A stretch of DNA of 64,000 bases from Herbaspirillum sp. (GCA_028292625.1 JAQGLY010000031.1:1-64000); one strand, 5' to 3'. Shown: positions 28,922 through 38,168, counted from the stretch's first letter. Translations and numbers: made by a program. Notes: generated by a model from the letters alone, not told the origin.

Positions 28922-30556
28922 ATGACGATTTCGCGTATCCATCGCGCGTTCGCACGGCGATTCGGCAGCCTGGCCAGGGTATTGGCGTTTGTGCTGTTGC
29001 AGAGCGTGGCCGCCGGCGCATTCGCGCATGCGTCGCTGATCGAGACCGCGCCCGCGGACGGTGCAATGCTGCACAGCGCGCCGTCCGACCTGAGCCTGAC
29101 TTTCAACGAGCCGGTGGGCCCGCTGGTGTTTACATTGTTATTGCCGGACGGTTCGACGCAGCCGATCACACAAATCGCGACCATACCGAACGGCCTGAAA
29201 GCGCATTTGCCGGCCTTGCCGTTGCAAGGCAGCTATTTGTTCAGCTGGCGGGTGGTTTCGGCGGACGGTCATCCGGTTGGCGGTTCCACCGCTTTCTCGG
29301 TGGGTGTGCGCTCCGCCGCTCGCGCCGGCGCCGACGCCGGCATCCCAGCGGCGGCATCCACGCCGCCGTTGCTGATGGCGGCTATCTGGCTGACCCGGCT
29401 GTGTCTGTATCTGGCGTTGTTCGCTGGCGTCGGCGCGATGCTGTTTCGCGCTTGTTTTCCGGTCATGCCGCAGCCGCCCTCAGGCTGGATCAGAGCGGTC
29501 CTGCTGGCAGGGGTGGCATTGCTGCCGCTTGCCCTCGGCCTTCAGGGCCTGGATGCATTGGCGCTGCCCTGGCCGGCGTTAAGCACGTGGGCGCCATGGC
29601 AAACGGCGCTCGCGACTTCCTACGGCGCCAGCCTCCGGCTGATGCTGGCGGCGCTGATCGCGGCGGGCCTGGCCGGCTTTGCCGGCCGGCGTATTGGCGC
29701 CATGCTGTCCGTGTGCGCGGTGTTGCTGCTCGGTGCGGCGCTGGCCGCCAGCGGCCACGCCGCCTCGGCCCCGCCGCAATGGCTGGCGCGTCCGACCGTC
29801 TTTCTGCACGCGGTGTCCATCGTTGCCTGGGCCGGCTCTCTGCTGCCGCTGCTGAGGCTGCTGCGCGGTGCGCGGGATGCCACCGCACTGCTGCGATTCT
29901 CGCGCGTCATTCCTTGGGTATTGGCGCTATTGCTGATCAGCGGCGCAATCCTGGCGCTGCTGCAATTGGACGGCGTCAGCACCCTATGGAGTACCGCTTA
30001 CGGCCGTGTGCTGAGCGCCAAATTGGCGCTGGTCCTGGTCTTGCTGGGCGTCGCGGCGCTCAACCGATACGCGTTGACCGGGGGTGTTCGGCGCGGCGAT
30101 GCGCGCGCCCGTCTGTGGATGCGGCGGCTGATCGGCATCGAACTGGCGCTGGTCGCGATGGTGCTGGCGCTGGTGTCCGTCTGGCGCTTCACGCCGCCGC
30201 CACGCGCTGTCGCGGCGATGTCCGCCATGCCGGTCACCGTCCAATTGCACGCGCAGAAAGCGATGGTGGATTTGACGCTGACGCCGCAACGCGATCGTCG
30301 CATCGGCGTCAAGCTGTTCGTGCAGGGCCATGACTTCGGCATGCTCGACGCCAAGGAAGTCATGGTGGAGTTTTCCAATCCGGCGCTGGGGATAGAGCCG
30401 CTGCGGAAAGACGCCCGCCCCGGCGCGGAGATGAGCAACTGGACGATGGATCCCGTCGCCTTGCCCGCACCGGGTCGCTGGCACGTGCGTGTCGACGTGC
30501 TGATCTCGGATTTCGAACGCGAACAACTGGATAAAGACATCGATATTGCATTTTGA
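28922..30556 (+). CDS. CopC-CopD fusion copper transport protein
   Basis: The 544-residue protein starts with a signal segment ending AFA, so the mature chain would begin with His36 (HASLIETAPADG), the Cu(II) ligand of CopC. The CopC domain covers about 36-130 (LTFNEPVGPLVFTLLLPDG, SADGHPVGGS). A CopD domain with about eight membrane helices (about 150-420) and a C-terminal periplasmic domain follow. CopD and YcnJ proteins are thought to carry copper across the inner membrane. With YcnI before it and a TonB receptor after it, the operon looks like copper acquisition rather than export; that direction is inferred. Confidence 0.88.
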   Translation: MTISRIHRAFARRFGSLARVLAFVLLQSVAAGAFAHASLIETAPADGAMLHSAPSDLSLTFNEPVGPLVFTLLLPDGSTQPITQIATIPNGLKAHLPALPLQGSYLFSWRVVSADGHPVGGSTAFSVGVRSAARAGADAGIPAAASTPPLLMAAIWLTRLCLYLALFAGVGAMLFRACFPVMPQPPSGWIRAVLLAGVALLPLALGLQGLDALALPWPALSTWAPWQTALATSYGASLRLMLAALIAAGLAGFAGRRIGAMLSVCAVLLLGAALAASGHAASAPPQWLARPTVFLHAVSIVAWAGSLLPLLRLLRGARDATALLRFSRVIPWVLALLLISGAILALLQLDGVSTLWSTAYGRVLSAKLALVLVLLGVAALNRYALTGGVRRGDARARLWMRRLIGIELALVAMVLALVSVWRFTPPPRAVAAMSAMPVTVQLHAQKAMVDLTLTPQRDRRIGVKLFVQGHDFGMLDAKEVMVEFSNPALGIEPLRKDARPGAEMSNWTMDPVALPAPGRWHVRVDVLISDFEREQLDKDIDIAF

Positions 30557-30572
30557 CTTGGGGGGAAAGGTC

Positions 30573-32915
30573 ATGAAAAGAATGAATAAGCACGGCAGCC
30601 CATTGCGTCCCGCGGTGGCCGCCATGATTGCGTACATGGGCGCGGCAGCGTCTCCGGCGTTCGCCCAGACCGCCGAGAACAGCTTGCCGGCGGTCACTGT
30701 GGAAGGCAGCCGCTCGGCCGCCGATCGCAATCAATTGCCGGCCACGACCGAAAGCGTCACCGCAGCGCAGGCGGCCGACACGGTCAATGCGGTCAACGTC
30801 GAAGACACGCTCAAGTATTTGCCGAGCGTACTGGTCCGCAAACGCTACATCGGCGACACCAACGCGCCGATCGCCACTCGCACCACCGGCATCAATGCCG
30901 GCGCGCGCAGTCTGATCTACGCCGACGGCATTTTATTGTCCACTCTGATCAACAACAATAACGGCAACGGATCGCCGCAGTGGTTCATGGTGTCGCCCGA
31001 AGAGATCGAACGCATCGACGTGATGTATGGCCCGTTTTCGGCGATGTATCCGGGCAATTCCTACGGCGCGGTGACCGAAATCACGACACGCATGCCGAAG
31101 CAATTCGAGGCCGGCGTGAAAGTCGTCGGGTCGACGGAGCATTACGATCGATACGGCGCCGGCGAGAGTTTGCCTGCCACGCAGACGGCCATCAATCTGG
31201 GCAATCGTTCCGGCGCATTGTCATGGCGTTTCAGCGCCAATCATGTCGACAGTTTCAGCCAGCCGATGACATATCTGACCGTCAATCAATCGACAGCGGC
31301 CGCGGGCGCCGCACCCGCGGTCACGGGCGCCGTCGCCGACCGCAACCGCAGCGGCGGCGCCATCCAGGTGCTGGGCGCGGGCAATCTGACGCATACGCTG
31401 CAGGACACCGCGAAAATCAAACTGGCTTACGACTTGAGCCCGGCGCTGACCTTGGCCTATACGCTGGGCTATTGGCAAAACATGGCTACCGCCAATTCCC
31501 AGACTTTCCTCACCGACAGCGCCGGCCGGCCGTATTACGGCGGTGTCGGCAGCGTCAATATCGGCGGCAACGCCTACAACGCCGCGACCATCGCCAGTCT
31601 TTTTTCCAGCAACAGCGTCGATCAGGAACGCTGGATGCAAAGCCTGTCGCTGAAAACCAAGGATCGCGGCGCATGGAGCTGGGAGGCGATCGCCACCAAT
31701 TTTTACTATGGCAAGGACCTCACGCGCACCTCAACCGGCCTGTATCCGAATGCGCAGAGCGGCGGCGCGGGCACCATCTCCGACGCCAGCGGCACCGGCT
31801 GGAGCACGCTCGATCTGAAGGGCGCATGGCGCGCACCGTCAGCGACGCAAATGGTGAGTTTCGGCGCGCACGTCGATCAGTTCACCTTGCGCAATCCGAC
31901 TTACAGCACCGCGGATTGGATCTCCGGCGGCAACGGCGCACTGATCAGCGATTCGCGCGGCAAGACACAGACCGACGCGCTGTGGGCGCAGGACGCGTGG
32001 CAATGGACGCCGTCGGTGACCGCCACCATCGGCGGCCGCTTCGAACACTGGCGCGCGTTCGACGGCTATAATTTTTCCACCGCCTCCAGCGGCGCGGCCT
32101 TTGCCGTCAATCAACCCAGTGTTGCGCGCTCCGGCTTCTCGCCGAAACTGTCGATCGCCTGGCAGGCCGACGATGCCTGGAGCCTGACCGGCTCCTTCGG
32201 CAAGGCGCTACGTTTCCCGACCGTCGGCGAGTTGTACCAGAACGTACAGACGGGAACCACGTTCACGCAGGCCAATCCGTTTCTAAAGCCGGAGCGGGTG
32301 CTATCGAGCGAACTGGCGCTGGCCCGCAACACCGCCGACAGCCGCTTGCGTGTGTCGCTGTTCGAAGAGCGGGTGTTCGACGCCCTGATTGCGCAAACCT
32401 CGACCATCCCCGGCTTCGCCACGCCGGTGTCGTTCACGCAGAACGTCGACGCCACCCGGCAGCGCGGCATCGAACTGGTCGGCCAGCGCAGGGACGCGTT
32501 GATCAAGGGATTGGAATTGACCGGCAGCGTGACCTATGTCGACGCCAGAATCACCGCCAACAGCACTTATGTCCCGACCGTCGCCGGAGCGACTTCGGTC
32601 GGCAAACGCACGCCTTACGTGCCGGAATGGCGCGCCACCGCGGTGGCGACTTACCGGTTGGACGAGCGCTGGGCGTATACGCTGGCGGCTCGTTACAGCG
32701 GACGCATGTATGCGACGGTCGACAACACCGACACCAATCCGGGAACCTATCAGGGCTTCGAATCGTACGTGGTCGCGGATGCGCGCGTGACGTATCGTGT
32801 CGACCGGCATTGGCGCGTGGCCGGCGGGGTGGACAATATCGGCAACAAGCAGTATTTCCTGTTTCATCCGTTTCCGGAGAGGACGATTTTTGCGGAGTTG
32901 AAATATGATTATTGA
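30573..32915 (+). CDS. TonB-dependent outer membrane receptor, probably copper
   Basis: The 780-residue precursor starts at ATG 30573 after GGGGGAAAGG and has a signal peptide ending AFA-Q. A plug domain follows (about 40-190: VEDTLKYLPSVLVRKRYIG, RIDVMYGPFSAMYPGNSYGA), then a 22-strand barrel with a C-terminal aromatic-rich strand (ELKYDY). It is 17 bp behind the CopC-CopD gene and clearly in the same operon. Asn-rich NNNNGNGSPQW in the plug is notable. Substrate is inferred from the neighbours; haem, siderophore or vitamin import cannot be excluded. Confidence 0.85.
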   Translation: MKRMNKHGSPLRPAVAAMIAYMGAAASPAFAQTAENSLPAVTVEGSRSAADRNQLPATTESVTAAQAADTVNAVNVEDTLKYLPSVLVRKRYIGDTNAPIATRTTGINAGARSLIYADGILLSTLINNNNGNGSPQWFMVSPEEIERIDVMYGPFSAMYPGNSYGAVTEITTRMPKQFEAGVKVVGSTEHYDRYGAGESLPATQTAINLGNRSGALSWRFSANHVDSFSQPMTYLTVNQSTAAAGAAPAVTGAVADRNRSGGAIQVLGAGNLTHTLQDTAKIKLAYDLSPALTLAYTLGYWQNMATANSQTFLTDSAGRPYYGGVGSVNIGGNAYNAATIASLFSSNSVDQERWMQSLSLKTKDRGAWSWEAIATNFYYGKDLTRTSTGLYPNAQSGGAGTISDASGTGWSTLDLKGAWRAPSATQMVSFGAHVDQFTLRNPTYSTADWISGGNGALISDSRGKTQTDALWAQDAWQWTPSVTATIGGRFEHWRAFDGYNFSTASSGAAFAVNQPSVARSGFSPKLSIAWQADDAWSLTGSFGKALRFPTVGELYQNVQTGTTFTQANPFLKPERVLSSELALARNTADSRLRVSLFEERVFDALIAQTSTIPGFATPVSFTQNVDATRQRGIELVGQRRDALIKGLELTGSVTYVDARITANSTYVPTVAGATSVGKRTPYVPEWRATAVATYRLDERWAYTLAARYSGRMYATVDNTDTNPGTYQGFESYVVADARVTYRVDRHWRVAGGVDNIGNKQYFLFHPFPERTIFAELKYDY

Positions 32916-33014
32916 AACTTATTGCTCCGCGCATGCCGGCACGATAGTGCCGTTTACGACCGAAACCGCAGGAATGCCTGCCATTGCGCATATTTCCATT
33001 TAGCCCCCCTCGTG

Positions 33015-33043
33015 ATGACACATGCCGGGCCACTGTGTATAAT
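33015..33043 (+). promoter_or_regulatory. strong sigma-70 promoter
   Basis: ATGACA (33015-33020), a 17-nt spacer and a perfect TATAAT (33038-33043) predict a start near 33050. No coding sequence follows before the terminator ending at 33119. Confidence 0.7.
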
Positions 33044-33049
33044 CGGGCG

Positions 33050-33119
33050 CGAACGTCTGTAGACGGCTTGCCCGCCATCGGAAGTCGAAATTGAGGCGAA
33101 CGAGAGTTCGCCTTTTTTT
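33050..33119 (+). ncRNA. candidate small RNA of about 70 nt
   Basis: The span from the predicted start to the terminator T-run contains a GTCT/AGAC inverted repeat and ends in a strong hairpin. It has no start codon with a ribosome site. It does not fold as a tRNA by eye. It may be a free sRNA, or the remnant of an RNA gene, or an attenuated leader of ppiD, whose ATG is 86 nt further on. Confidence 0.4.
33095..33119 (+). terminator. intrinsic terminator upstream of ppiD
   Basis: GGCGAAC (33095-33101), GAGA loop, GTTCGCC (33106-33112) and seven T. Confidence 0.88.
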
Positions 33120-33204
33120 ATAGCCGCTTTTATCGTTGTTTTCCAAGGAATCCCGGATGCGGCACGGGGATTCCCTTTTGCAATTTGTCCGGGATCGGTT
33201 GACC

Positions 33205-35124
33205 ATGTTTGATTTTATTCGTAACCATCAGCGCCTGATGCAGTTTCTGTTGCTGCTGTTCATTTTCCCGTCGTTCGCTTTTTTCGGTCTGCAAAGCTAC
33301 ACCCGGATGAGCGATAGCGACAGCGCTGTCGCCAAGGTCGCCGGCGAAAGCATTACGCAACAGGACTGGGATAACGCGACGCGGCAGCAGATGGATCGGA
33401 TGCGGCAGATGTTCGGCGATCAGTTCGATGCGAAACTGCTCGACACGCCCGAAGCCAAACGTGCGGTGCTGGATAACCTGATCGCGCAGCGCGCGATGGT
33501 CGCGGAAGTCAATCGCGACAAACTGCAGGTGTCTGATCAGGCGATCGCGCAAGCCCTGATGGCGATTCCCGGCCTGATCAAGCCGGACGGCACTTTCGAC
33601 AACGATCAATACAAGACCCTGCTGGGCGCGCAGGGCATGACGCCGGCCTTGTATGAGGCGCGGCTGCGCCAGGACCTGGCGCTGCAGCAGCTCAATACGG
33701 CGGTGCAGGCCAGCGCGTTTGCGCCAAAAACCGTGTCCGGCCGCCTGTCGGATCTGAATGACCAGGAACGCACGGTGCAGCAGTTGACCTTCACGGAAAG
33801 CACGTATGCCGCGCAGGTCAAGGTGACCGACGATATGCTCAAAACGTATTACGACAAGCACCCCGCGCAATTCCAGGTGCCGGAGCAGGCCAGGATCGAA
33901 TATCTGGTGTTGGACAATGCCGCCGTCGGCGCGCAGATCAACGTCAGCGACGACGATATCAAATCGTATTACGAACAGAACAAGCAGCAGTACGGCAGTG
34001 CAGAAGAACGCCGCGCCAGCCACATTCTGATCGCGGTCAAAAAAGACGCCAGCGCGGCCGACAAGGCCGCCGCCAAGGCCAAGGCCGATAAATTGTATGC
34101 GCAGTTATCGGCCAGCCCGGGCGACTTCGCCAAACTGGCGAAAGCCAATTCGAACGATCCCGGTTCCGCCGAACACGGTGGCGATCTGGGTTATTTCGCG
34201 CGGGGCATGATGGTCAAGCAATTCGAAGATGCGGCGTTCCAGATGAAAGAAGGGCAGATCGGCCAGCCAGTGCAATCCGATTTCGGCTATCACATCATTC
34301 AACTGACCGGTATCAAGCCAGCCACAGTCAAAACGCTGGAACAGGTCAAGCCGGAAATCGCCGCCGCGATCAGAACGCAGTTGTTGACGAAGAAATTCGC
34401 CGAATTGGCCGATGTGTTCAACAATACGGTCTATGAGCAGGGCGACAGTCTGCAGCCGGCGGCCGACAAGCTGAAGCTGAAAATCCAGACCGCATCGAAC
34501 GTCACGCGTCTGCCGAATCCGACCTTGTCGCCGGCCGCGCCGTATAACAATGCGAAATTCCTGACGGCATTGTTTGCCGACGATGTGATCAAGAACAAGC
34601 ACAACACGGAAGCGATCGAAGTGGCGCCCAACACGCTGGTCGCCGGCCGCGTCGTGGAATACAAACCGCAGTCGAAACAGCCGTTCGAAGCGGTGCGCGC
34701 GGCGGTGCGGGAGCGCGTCATCCAGGAACAGGAAACCATGCTGGCCAAACAGGCCGGCGAAGCGAAACTGGCCGCGTTGAAGCAAAAGGACGACAGCACC
34801 GGATTCGGCGACCAGAAATCGGTGTCGCGTGTCAAGAACCAGGGTTTCGACGCGGATACGGTGACCGCATTGATGAAGACCGATACCGCCAAGCTGCCGG
34901 CATATGTCGGCGTGGCCGAGCCCGGCAGCTACAGCGTCTTCCGCATCAGCAAGGTGGGCCAGCCGGAGAAGCCGGACGCCGCGCGCCGCCAGGCTGAACA
35001 GCAGCAGGTTTCCGATGCGCTGGCGCAGCAGGAAATGCTGTCGTACATGAATGCATTGAAAGACAAGGCCAAGGTGAAGTTGCTGAAGGCGGCGTTTAAG
35101 CCGCCGGTCACTCCGGCCGAATAG
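33205..35124 (+). CDS. ppiD: periplasmic folding chaperone PpiD (SurA N-terminal/parvulin)
   Basis: PpiD is anchored in the inner membrane and helps newly exported proteins fold at the Sec translocon. From ATG 33205 the protein is 639 residues: a short cytosolic N-terminus, one membrane helix (about 12-30, LMQFLLLLFIFPSFAFFG), a SurA-like domain, a parvulin domain (about 265-365, RRASHILIAVKKDAS and DLGYFARGMMVKQFED) and a C-terminal helical part. The frame is open from 33136, but the MFDFIRNHQRLMQ start is conserved in the family. Confidence 0.95.
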   Translation: MFDFIRNHQRLMQFLLLLFIFPSFAFFGLQSYTRMSDSDSAVAKVAGESITQQDWDNATRQQMDRMRQMFGDQFDAKLLDTPEAKRAVLDNLIAQRAMVAEVNRDKLQVSDQAIAQALMAIPGLIKPDGTFDNDQYKTLLGAQGMTPALYEARLRQDLALQQLNTAVQASAFAPKTVSGRLSDLNDQERTVQQLTFTESTYAAQVKVTDDMLKTYYDKHPAQFQVPEQARIEYLVLDNAAVGAQINVSDDDIKSYYEQNKQQYGSAEERRASHILIAVKKDASAADKAAAKAKADKLYAQLSASPGDFAKLAKANSNDPGSAEHGGDLGYFARGMMVKQFEDAAFQMKEGQIGQPVQSDFGYHIIQLTGIKPATVKTLEQVKPEIAAAIRTQLLTKKFAELADVFNNTVYEQGDSLQPAADKLKLKIQTASNVTRLPNPTLSPAAPYNNAKFLTALFADDVIKNKHNTEAIEVAPNTLVAGRVVEYKPQSKQPFEAVRAAVRERVIQEQETMLAKQAGEAKLAALKQKDDSTGFGDQKSVSRVKNQGFDADTVTALMKTDTAKLPAYVGVAEPGSYSVFRISKVGQPEKPDAARRQAEQQQVSDALAQQEMLSYMNALKDKAKVKLLKAAFKPPVTPAE

Positions 35125-35140
35125 TCGGGATGGGAAAAGT

Positions 35141-35178
35141 AAAATCCGGCGCGGAAACGTCCGCGCCGGATTTTTTTT
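35141..35178. terminator. bidirectional terminator between ppiD and tesA
   Basis: ATCCGGCGCGGA and TCCGCGCCGGAT form a 12-bp stem with an AACG loop, flanked by an A-run on the left and eight T on the right. It serves both convergent genes. Confidence 0.9.
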
Positions 35179-35183
35179 GCGTC

Positions 35184-35813
35184 TTATTTTTGCAGCAGCG
35201 GTTTCAGATATGGCCAGACATTGTCCAGCAGCATGGCCTGCGCCTGTTCATTCGGATGCAGGCGGTCGGCCTGGAACAGCGCCGGCTGCTCCGCCACGCG
35301 GTCCAGAAAGAACGGCACCAGGGCCGATTTGCGCGCCTTCGCCACATTCACGAACAATTCGGCGAACTGACGCGTATAGGCGGTGCCGTAATTGGGCGGA
35401 ATGCGCATCCCGAGCAGCAACGTGCGCGCGTGGATATCCTGCGCCGCGCTCAATATCGCGTTCAGGTTGTTTTCGGTTTCGGACAAGGGCAGGCCGCGCA
35501 ATGCATCGTTGGCGCCAAGTTCGACCACTACGACGTCCGGCTTATGTGCGGCCAGCAACGGTTCCAGCCGGGCTTTGCCGCCACTGGTGGTATCCCCGCT
35601 GATACTGGCGTTGATCACGGTGACGGCGATTTTTTCATTGCTCAAACGCTGCTGCAGCAGCGTCACCCAGCCGACGCCGTGCGTCAGGCCGTAGCCTGCC
35701 GACAGACTGTCGCCAAGCACAAGCACGGTTTTTGGGGCAGAATAAGCTTCACCCGCGGCCAGCGTCAATAGACCCGCCAGCGCCCATCCGATCATCTTTT
35801 TCAACAATTGCAT
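35184..35813 (-). CDS. tesA: arylesterase/acyl-CoA thioesterase I, SGNH hydrolase
   Basis: This 209-residue precursor has a signal peptide (MQLLKKMIGWALAGLLTLAA) and a GDSL-type esterase domain: VLVLGDSLSAGYGL with the catalytic Ser, ISGDTTSGG and ELGANDALRG for blocks II and III, and DRLHPN with the Asp-His pair. TesA is a periplasmic esterase with thioesterase and lysophospholipase activity. Its ATG overlaps the start codon of the divergent ABC gene within the sequence CATG, leaving no intergenic space. Confidence 0.9.
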   Translation of the reverse strand: MQLLKKMIGWALAGLLTLAAGEAYSAPKTVLVLGDSLSAGYGLTHGVGWVTLLQQRLSNEKIAVTVINASISGDTTSGGKARLEPLLAAHKPDVVVVELGANDALRGLPLSETENNLNAILSAAQDIHARTLLLGMRIPPNYGTAYTRQFAELFVNVAKARKSALVPFFLDRVAEQPALFQADRLHPNEQAQAMLLDNVWPYLKPLLQK

Positions 35814-36549
35814 GCCTCAATCCTCTAAAGTCGTTTCCCATCACGCCATCGAAGTGTCGCATCTGACCAGAAAAGTGGTCGACGGCAGCGCTCCGTCCGG
35901 CCAGTTGCTTATTCTCGAAGACATCGATTTTACAGTGCAAGCGGGCACCACGCTGGCCATCGTCGGCGCATCCGGTTCCGGCAAATCCACGTTGCTTGGC
36001 ATGTTGGCCGGTCTGGACATTCCGACGGCCGGCACGGTCATGCTCGACGGCGTCGATATTTTCGCGCTGAACGAGGATGGCCGCGCCGCATTGCGCAAGG
36101 AGCGGCTGGGTTTCGTGTTCCAGTCCTTCCAGTTGCTGGGCCATTTGAATGCGCTGGAAAACGTGATGCTGCCATTGGAGTTGCGCGGCGATGGCGGCGC
36201 CAGGGAGAAGGCGGAGCGAATGCTGGAGCGCGTCGGTTTGGCGGCGCGGATCAAGCACTATCCGAAATTTCTGTCCGGCGGAGAGCAGCAGCGCGTCGCA
36301 CTGGCGCGCGCGTTCGTGACCGAACCGCCGTTATTGTTTGCCGATGAGCCGACCGGCAGTCTGGATGCGGTCACCGGCGAAGCGGTGATCCGGCTGATGT
36401 TCGATTTGAATCGGGCGCACGGTTCGACCTTGGTGCTGGTGACGCACGATACGTCGATCGCGGCGCGCTGCCAGCGCACGATCACGATCGCCGCCGGCAA
36501 GCTGGTCGATGAGCCGCTCGCACGCGTACAAGCGATCGGGAATCAATAA
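35812..36549 (+). CDS. ybbA: ABC transporter ATP-binding protein, YbbA/LolD-like
   Basis: The 245-residue ATPase has Walker A GASGSGKST, signature LSGGEQQRVALARAF, Walker B LLFADEPTGSLD and a switch His in VTHD, typical of the MacB/LolD/YbbA group. The divergent tesA partner points to YbbA. Its permease YbbP is not next to it: the following gene is on the other strand and overlaps its stop by 7 bp. It therefore pairs with a permease encoded elsewhere or acts alone. The start at 35812 is the only ATG before IEVSHLTRKV. Confidence 0.85.
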   Translation: MPQSSKVVSHHAIEVSHLTRKVVDGSAPSGQLLILEDIDFTVQAGTTLAIVGASGSGKSTLLGMLAGLDIPTAGTVMLDGVDIFALNEDGRAALRKERLGFVFQSFQLLGHLNALENVMLPLELRGDGGAREKAERMLERVGLAARIKHYPKFLSGGEQQRVALARAFVTEPPLLFADEPTGSLDAVTGEAVIRLMFDLNRAHGSTLVLVTHDTSIAARCQRTITIAAGKLVDEPLARVQAIGNQ

Positions 36550-37817
36550 GCGCCGTAGCGCGTCAATTGCAGGCCGCCGACGTCGATTTCCGGCGTGCGT
36601 TGTCCGATCAGGTCGGCCAGCGCGGCGGCTGCGCCGACGGTGCCGGCCCAGCCGTTGCTGCTGCCGTCGATATGCACGAAGATATTCGCCGCGGGGGTGG
36701 CGCCGATCAATGGCGGCCCGTCCGGCAGCAGCGCGACGTTGCCGCTCCAGAAGCTGGCCTGATTGTAGTTGGCTGCATTCGGATACCAGTCGCCGGCGAT
36801 TTTCAATAAGGTCGTCATGGCCTGTTCCTGTTTCTGCTCCGCGCCGCGGCCCGGCTGCAAACCGATGACGCCGGCGATGCGGATGCGTTCGTCGATGCGC
36901 ACCAGCGAGGTTTTGTAGGCCGTGTCGATCAGCGCGCTGCGGGGCGCATATTCCGGATGCTTGACGCCGGCGACTGCCGCGTAGCTGCTGACGATATAAG
37001 TCGGCACCCGCACGCCCAGCGGCTTGAGCAGCCTGTTGCTGCCGGCGCCGGCGGCGACCACGGCGGCATCGAACCCAACGGTTGCACCGTCGATCGATAT
37101 TTCCACGCCGTTGCCATCCGGTTGCAGCGCGCTGACGTTATGCATGAAATGGCATTGCACGCCGAGCGCCTGGACCACGGTTTTCAATTGCTTGATGAAA
37201 TACAGGCAGTTGCCGGCGCCATCCTGTGGGAAATGCCAGGCGCCGCTCAACGCGGTAGCCGGATGCAGATCCGGCTCCATCTGTCGGACCTGCTCGGGAT
37301 CGAGCACGGCATGGCCGATATCCATATCGCTGAGAACGGCATGCAGTTTAGCCGCTTCCGTCCACTGCGCCGCGCTGCGAAATAAATGCAGGATGCCCGG
37401 TGTGGCCTGCAGGTCGATCTGATGCTGTAATTGCATCTGATGCAGCAAGCGGTGGCCGTACAGCGCTGTTTCCGTCATGCGCATTTTATTGATGCGGAAG
37501 CGTTCTAGCTGCGCTTCGGCGAACCATTTGCGCAGCCAGCGCCATAAGGATGGACTCACCGTCGGTGACAGCAACAGCGGCGAGTCCGCACTGAACAGGC
37601 TGGACAATACCGTTTTGCGCAAGCCGGGCATGGCGATCGGCATCAATCCGGCGGCGGCGAGCATGCCGGAGTTGCCCAGGCTGGCCTGTTCGGCGACATT
37701 GCCGTGCTGCTCGAACAGCGTTACCTGATAACCTGCCTGCGCCAGAAAATAAGCGCTGCAAAGACCGCTTAAACCGGCGCCGATGATGGCAATTTTTTGA
37801 TATTGTCGTTGCGTCAC
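36543..37817 (-). CDS. FAD-dependent oxidoreductase, D-amino acid dehydrogenase DadA-like
   Basis: The 424-residue protein has the FAD motif IAIIGAGLSGLCSAYFLAQAG at its N-terminus, the DadA-like GNSGMLAAAG loop and a C-terminal FAD region HIDGSSNGWAGTVGAAAALA. DadA oxidises D-amino acids and passes electrons to the respiratory chain. The start is GTG 37817 as no ATG lies in frame near the Rossmann strand. Its 3' end overlaps the convergent ybbA by 7 bp. The precise substrate is not readable. Confidence 0.82.
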   Translation of the reverse strand: MTQRQYQKIAIIGAGLSGLCSAYFLAQAGYQVTLFEQHGNVAEQASLGNSGMLAAAGLMPIAMPGLRKTVLSSLFSADSPLLLSPTVSPSLWRWLRKWFAEAQLERFRINKMRMTETALYGHRLLHQMQLQHQIDLQATPGILHLFRSAAQWTEAAKLHAVLSDMDIGHAVLDPEQVRQMEPDLHPATALSGAWHFPQDGAGNCLYFIKQLKTVVQALGVQCHFMHNVSALQPDGNGVEISIDGATVGFDAAVVAAGAGSNRLLKPLGVRVPTYIVSSYAAVAGVKHPEYAPRSALIDTAYKTSLVRIDERIRIAGVIGLQPGRGAEQKQEQAMTTLLKIAGDWYPNAANYNQASFWSGNVALLPDGPPLIGATPAANIFVHIDGSSNGWAGTVGAAAALADLIGQRTPEIDVGGLQLTRYGAY

Positions 37818-38075
37818 GATATGAATGCGTTGTCGTCGTTGTTTGCCTTGCGGCGATTGTTATCGGGCCTGTTGACGCCGAATTGCCGCGCGCCGGTCGT
37901 TGCGCGGCGTGAATGATACATCGAATCGGCCGCCGGTAAAAAAAGGGCGAAAAACGCGAGCGGAATCGGACGTCGATGCAAATGCAGATCAGGACCGGAT
38001 AAAGGCAGTGGAACAGGAACTGACAGGATTGCCGTTTAATTGCTGGGGCGCTGAAACTTAATGGGCGTAGAGCAA

Positions 38076-38090
38076 TCCTACACAGTAGGA
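38076..38090. promoter_or_regulatory. inverted repeat TCCTAC-ACA-GTAGGA upstream of the BON gene
   Basis: A perfect 6-bp inverted repeat lies 79-93 nt before the BON-protein ATG. The 9-mer AATCCTACA that includes it recurs upstream of galU. The rest of the 351-bp gap (37818-38168) shows only a GC-rich hairpin near 37885-37908 and no clear -10/-35 pair. Confidence 0.45.
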
Positions 38091-38168
38091 CGAACGTGTC
38101 CGAGGCGTCACCAATAAGATTTTAACGATCCCTTCAGGATCTCCAATCAATTACTTAGGAGTTGCCAA

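Noticed and set aside
33050..33119. tRNA gene between the TonB receptor and ppiD
   Set aside because: RNA genes were expected near ppiD, but no cloverleaf, TTCGA loop or acceptor stem could be drawn.
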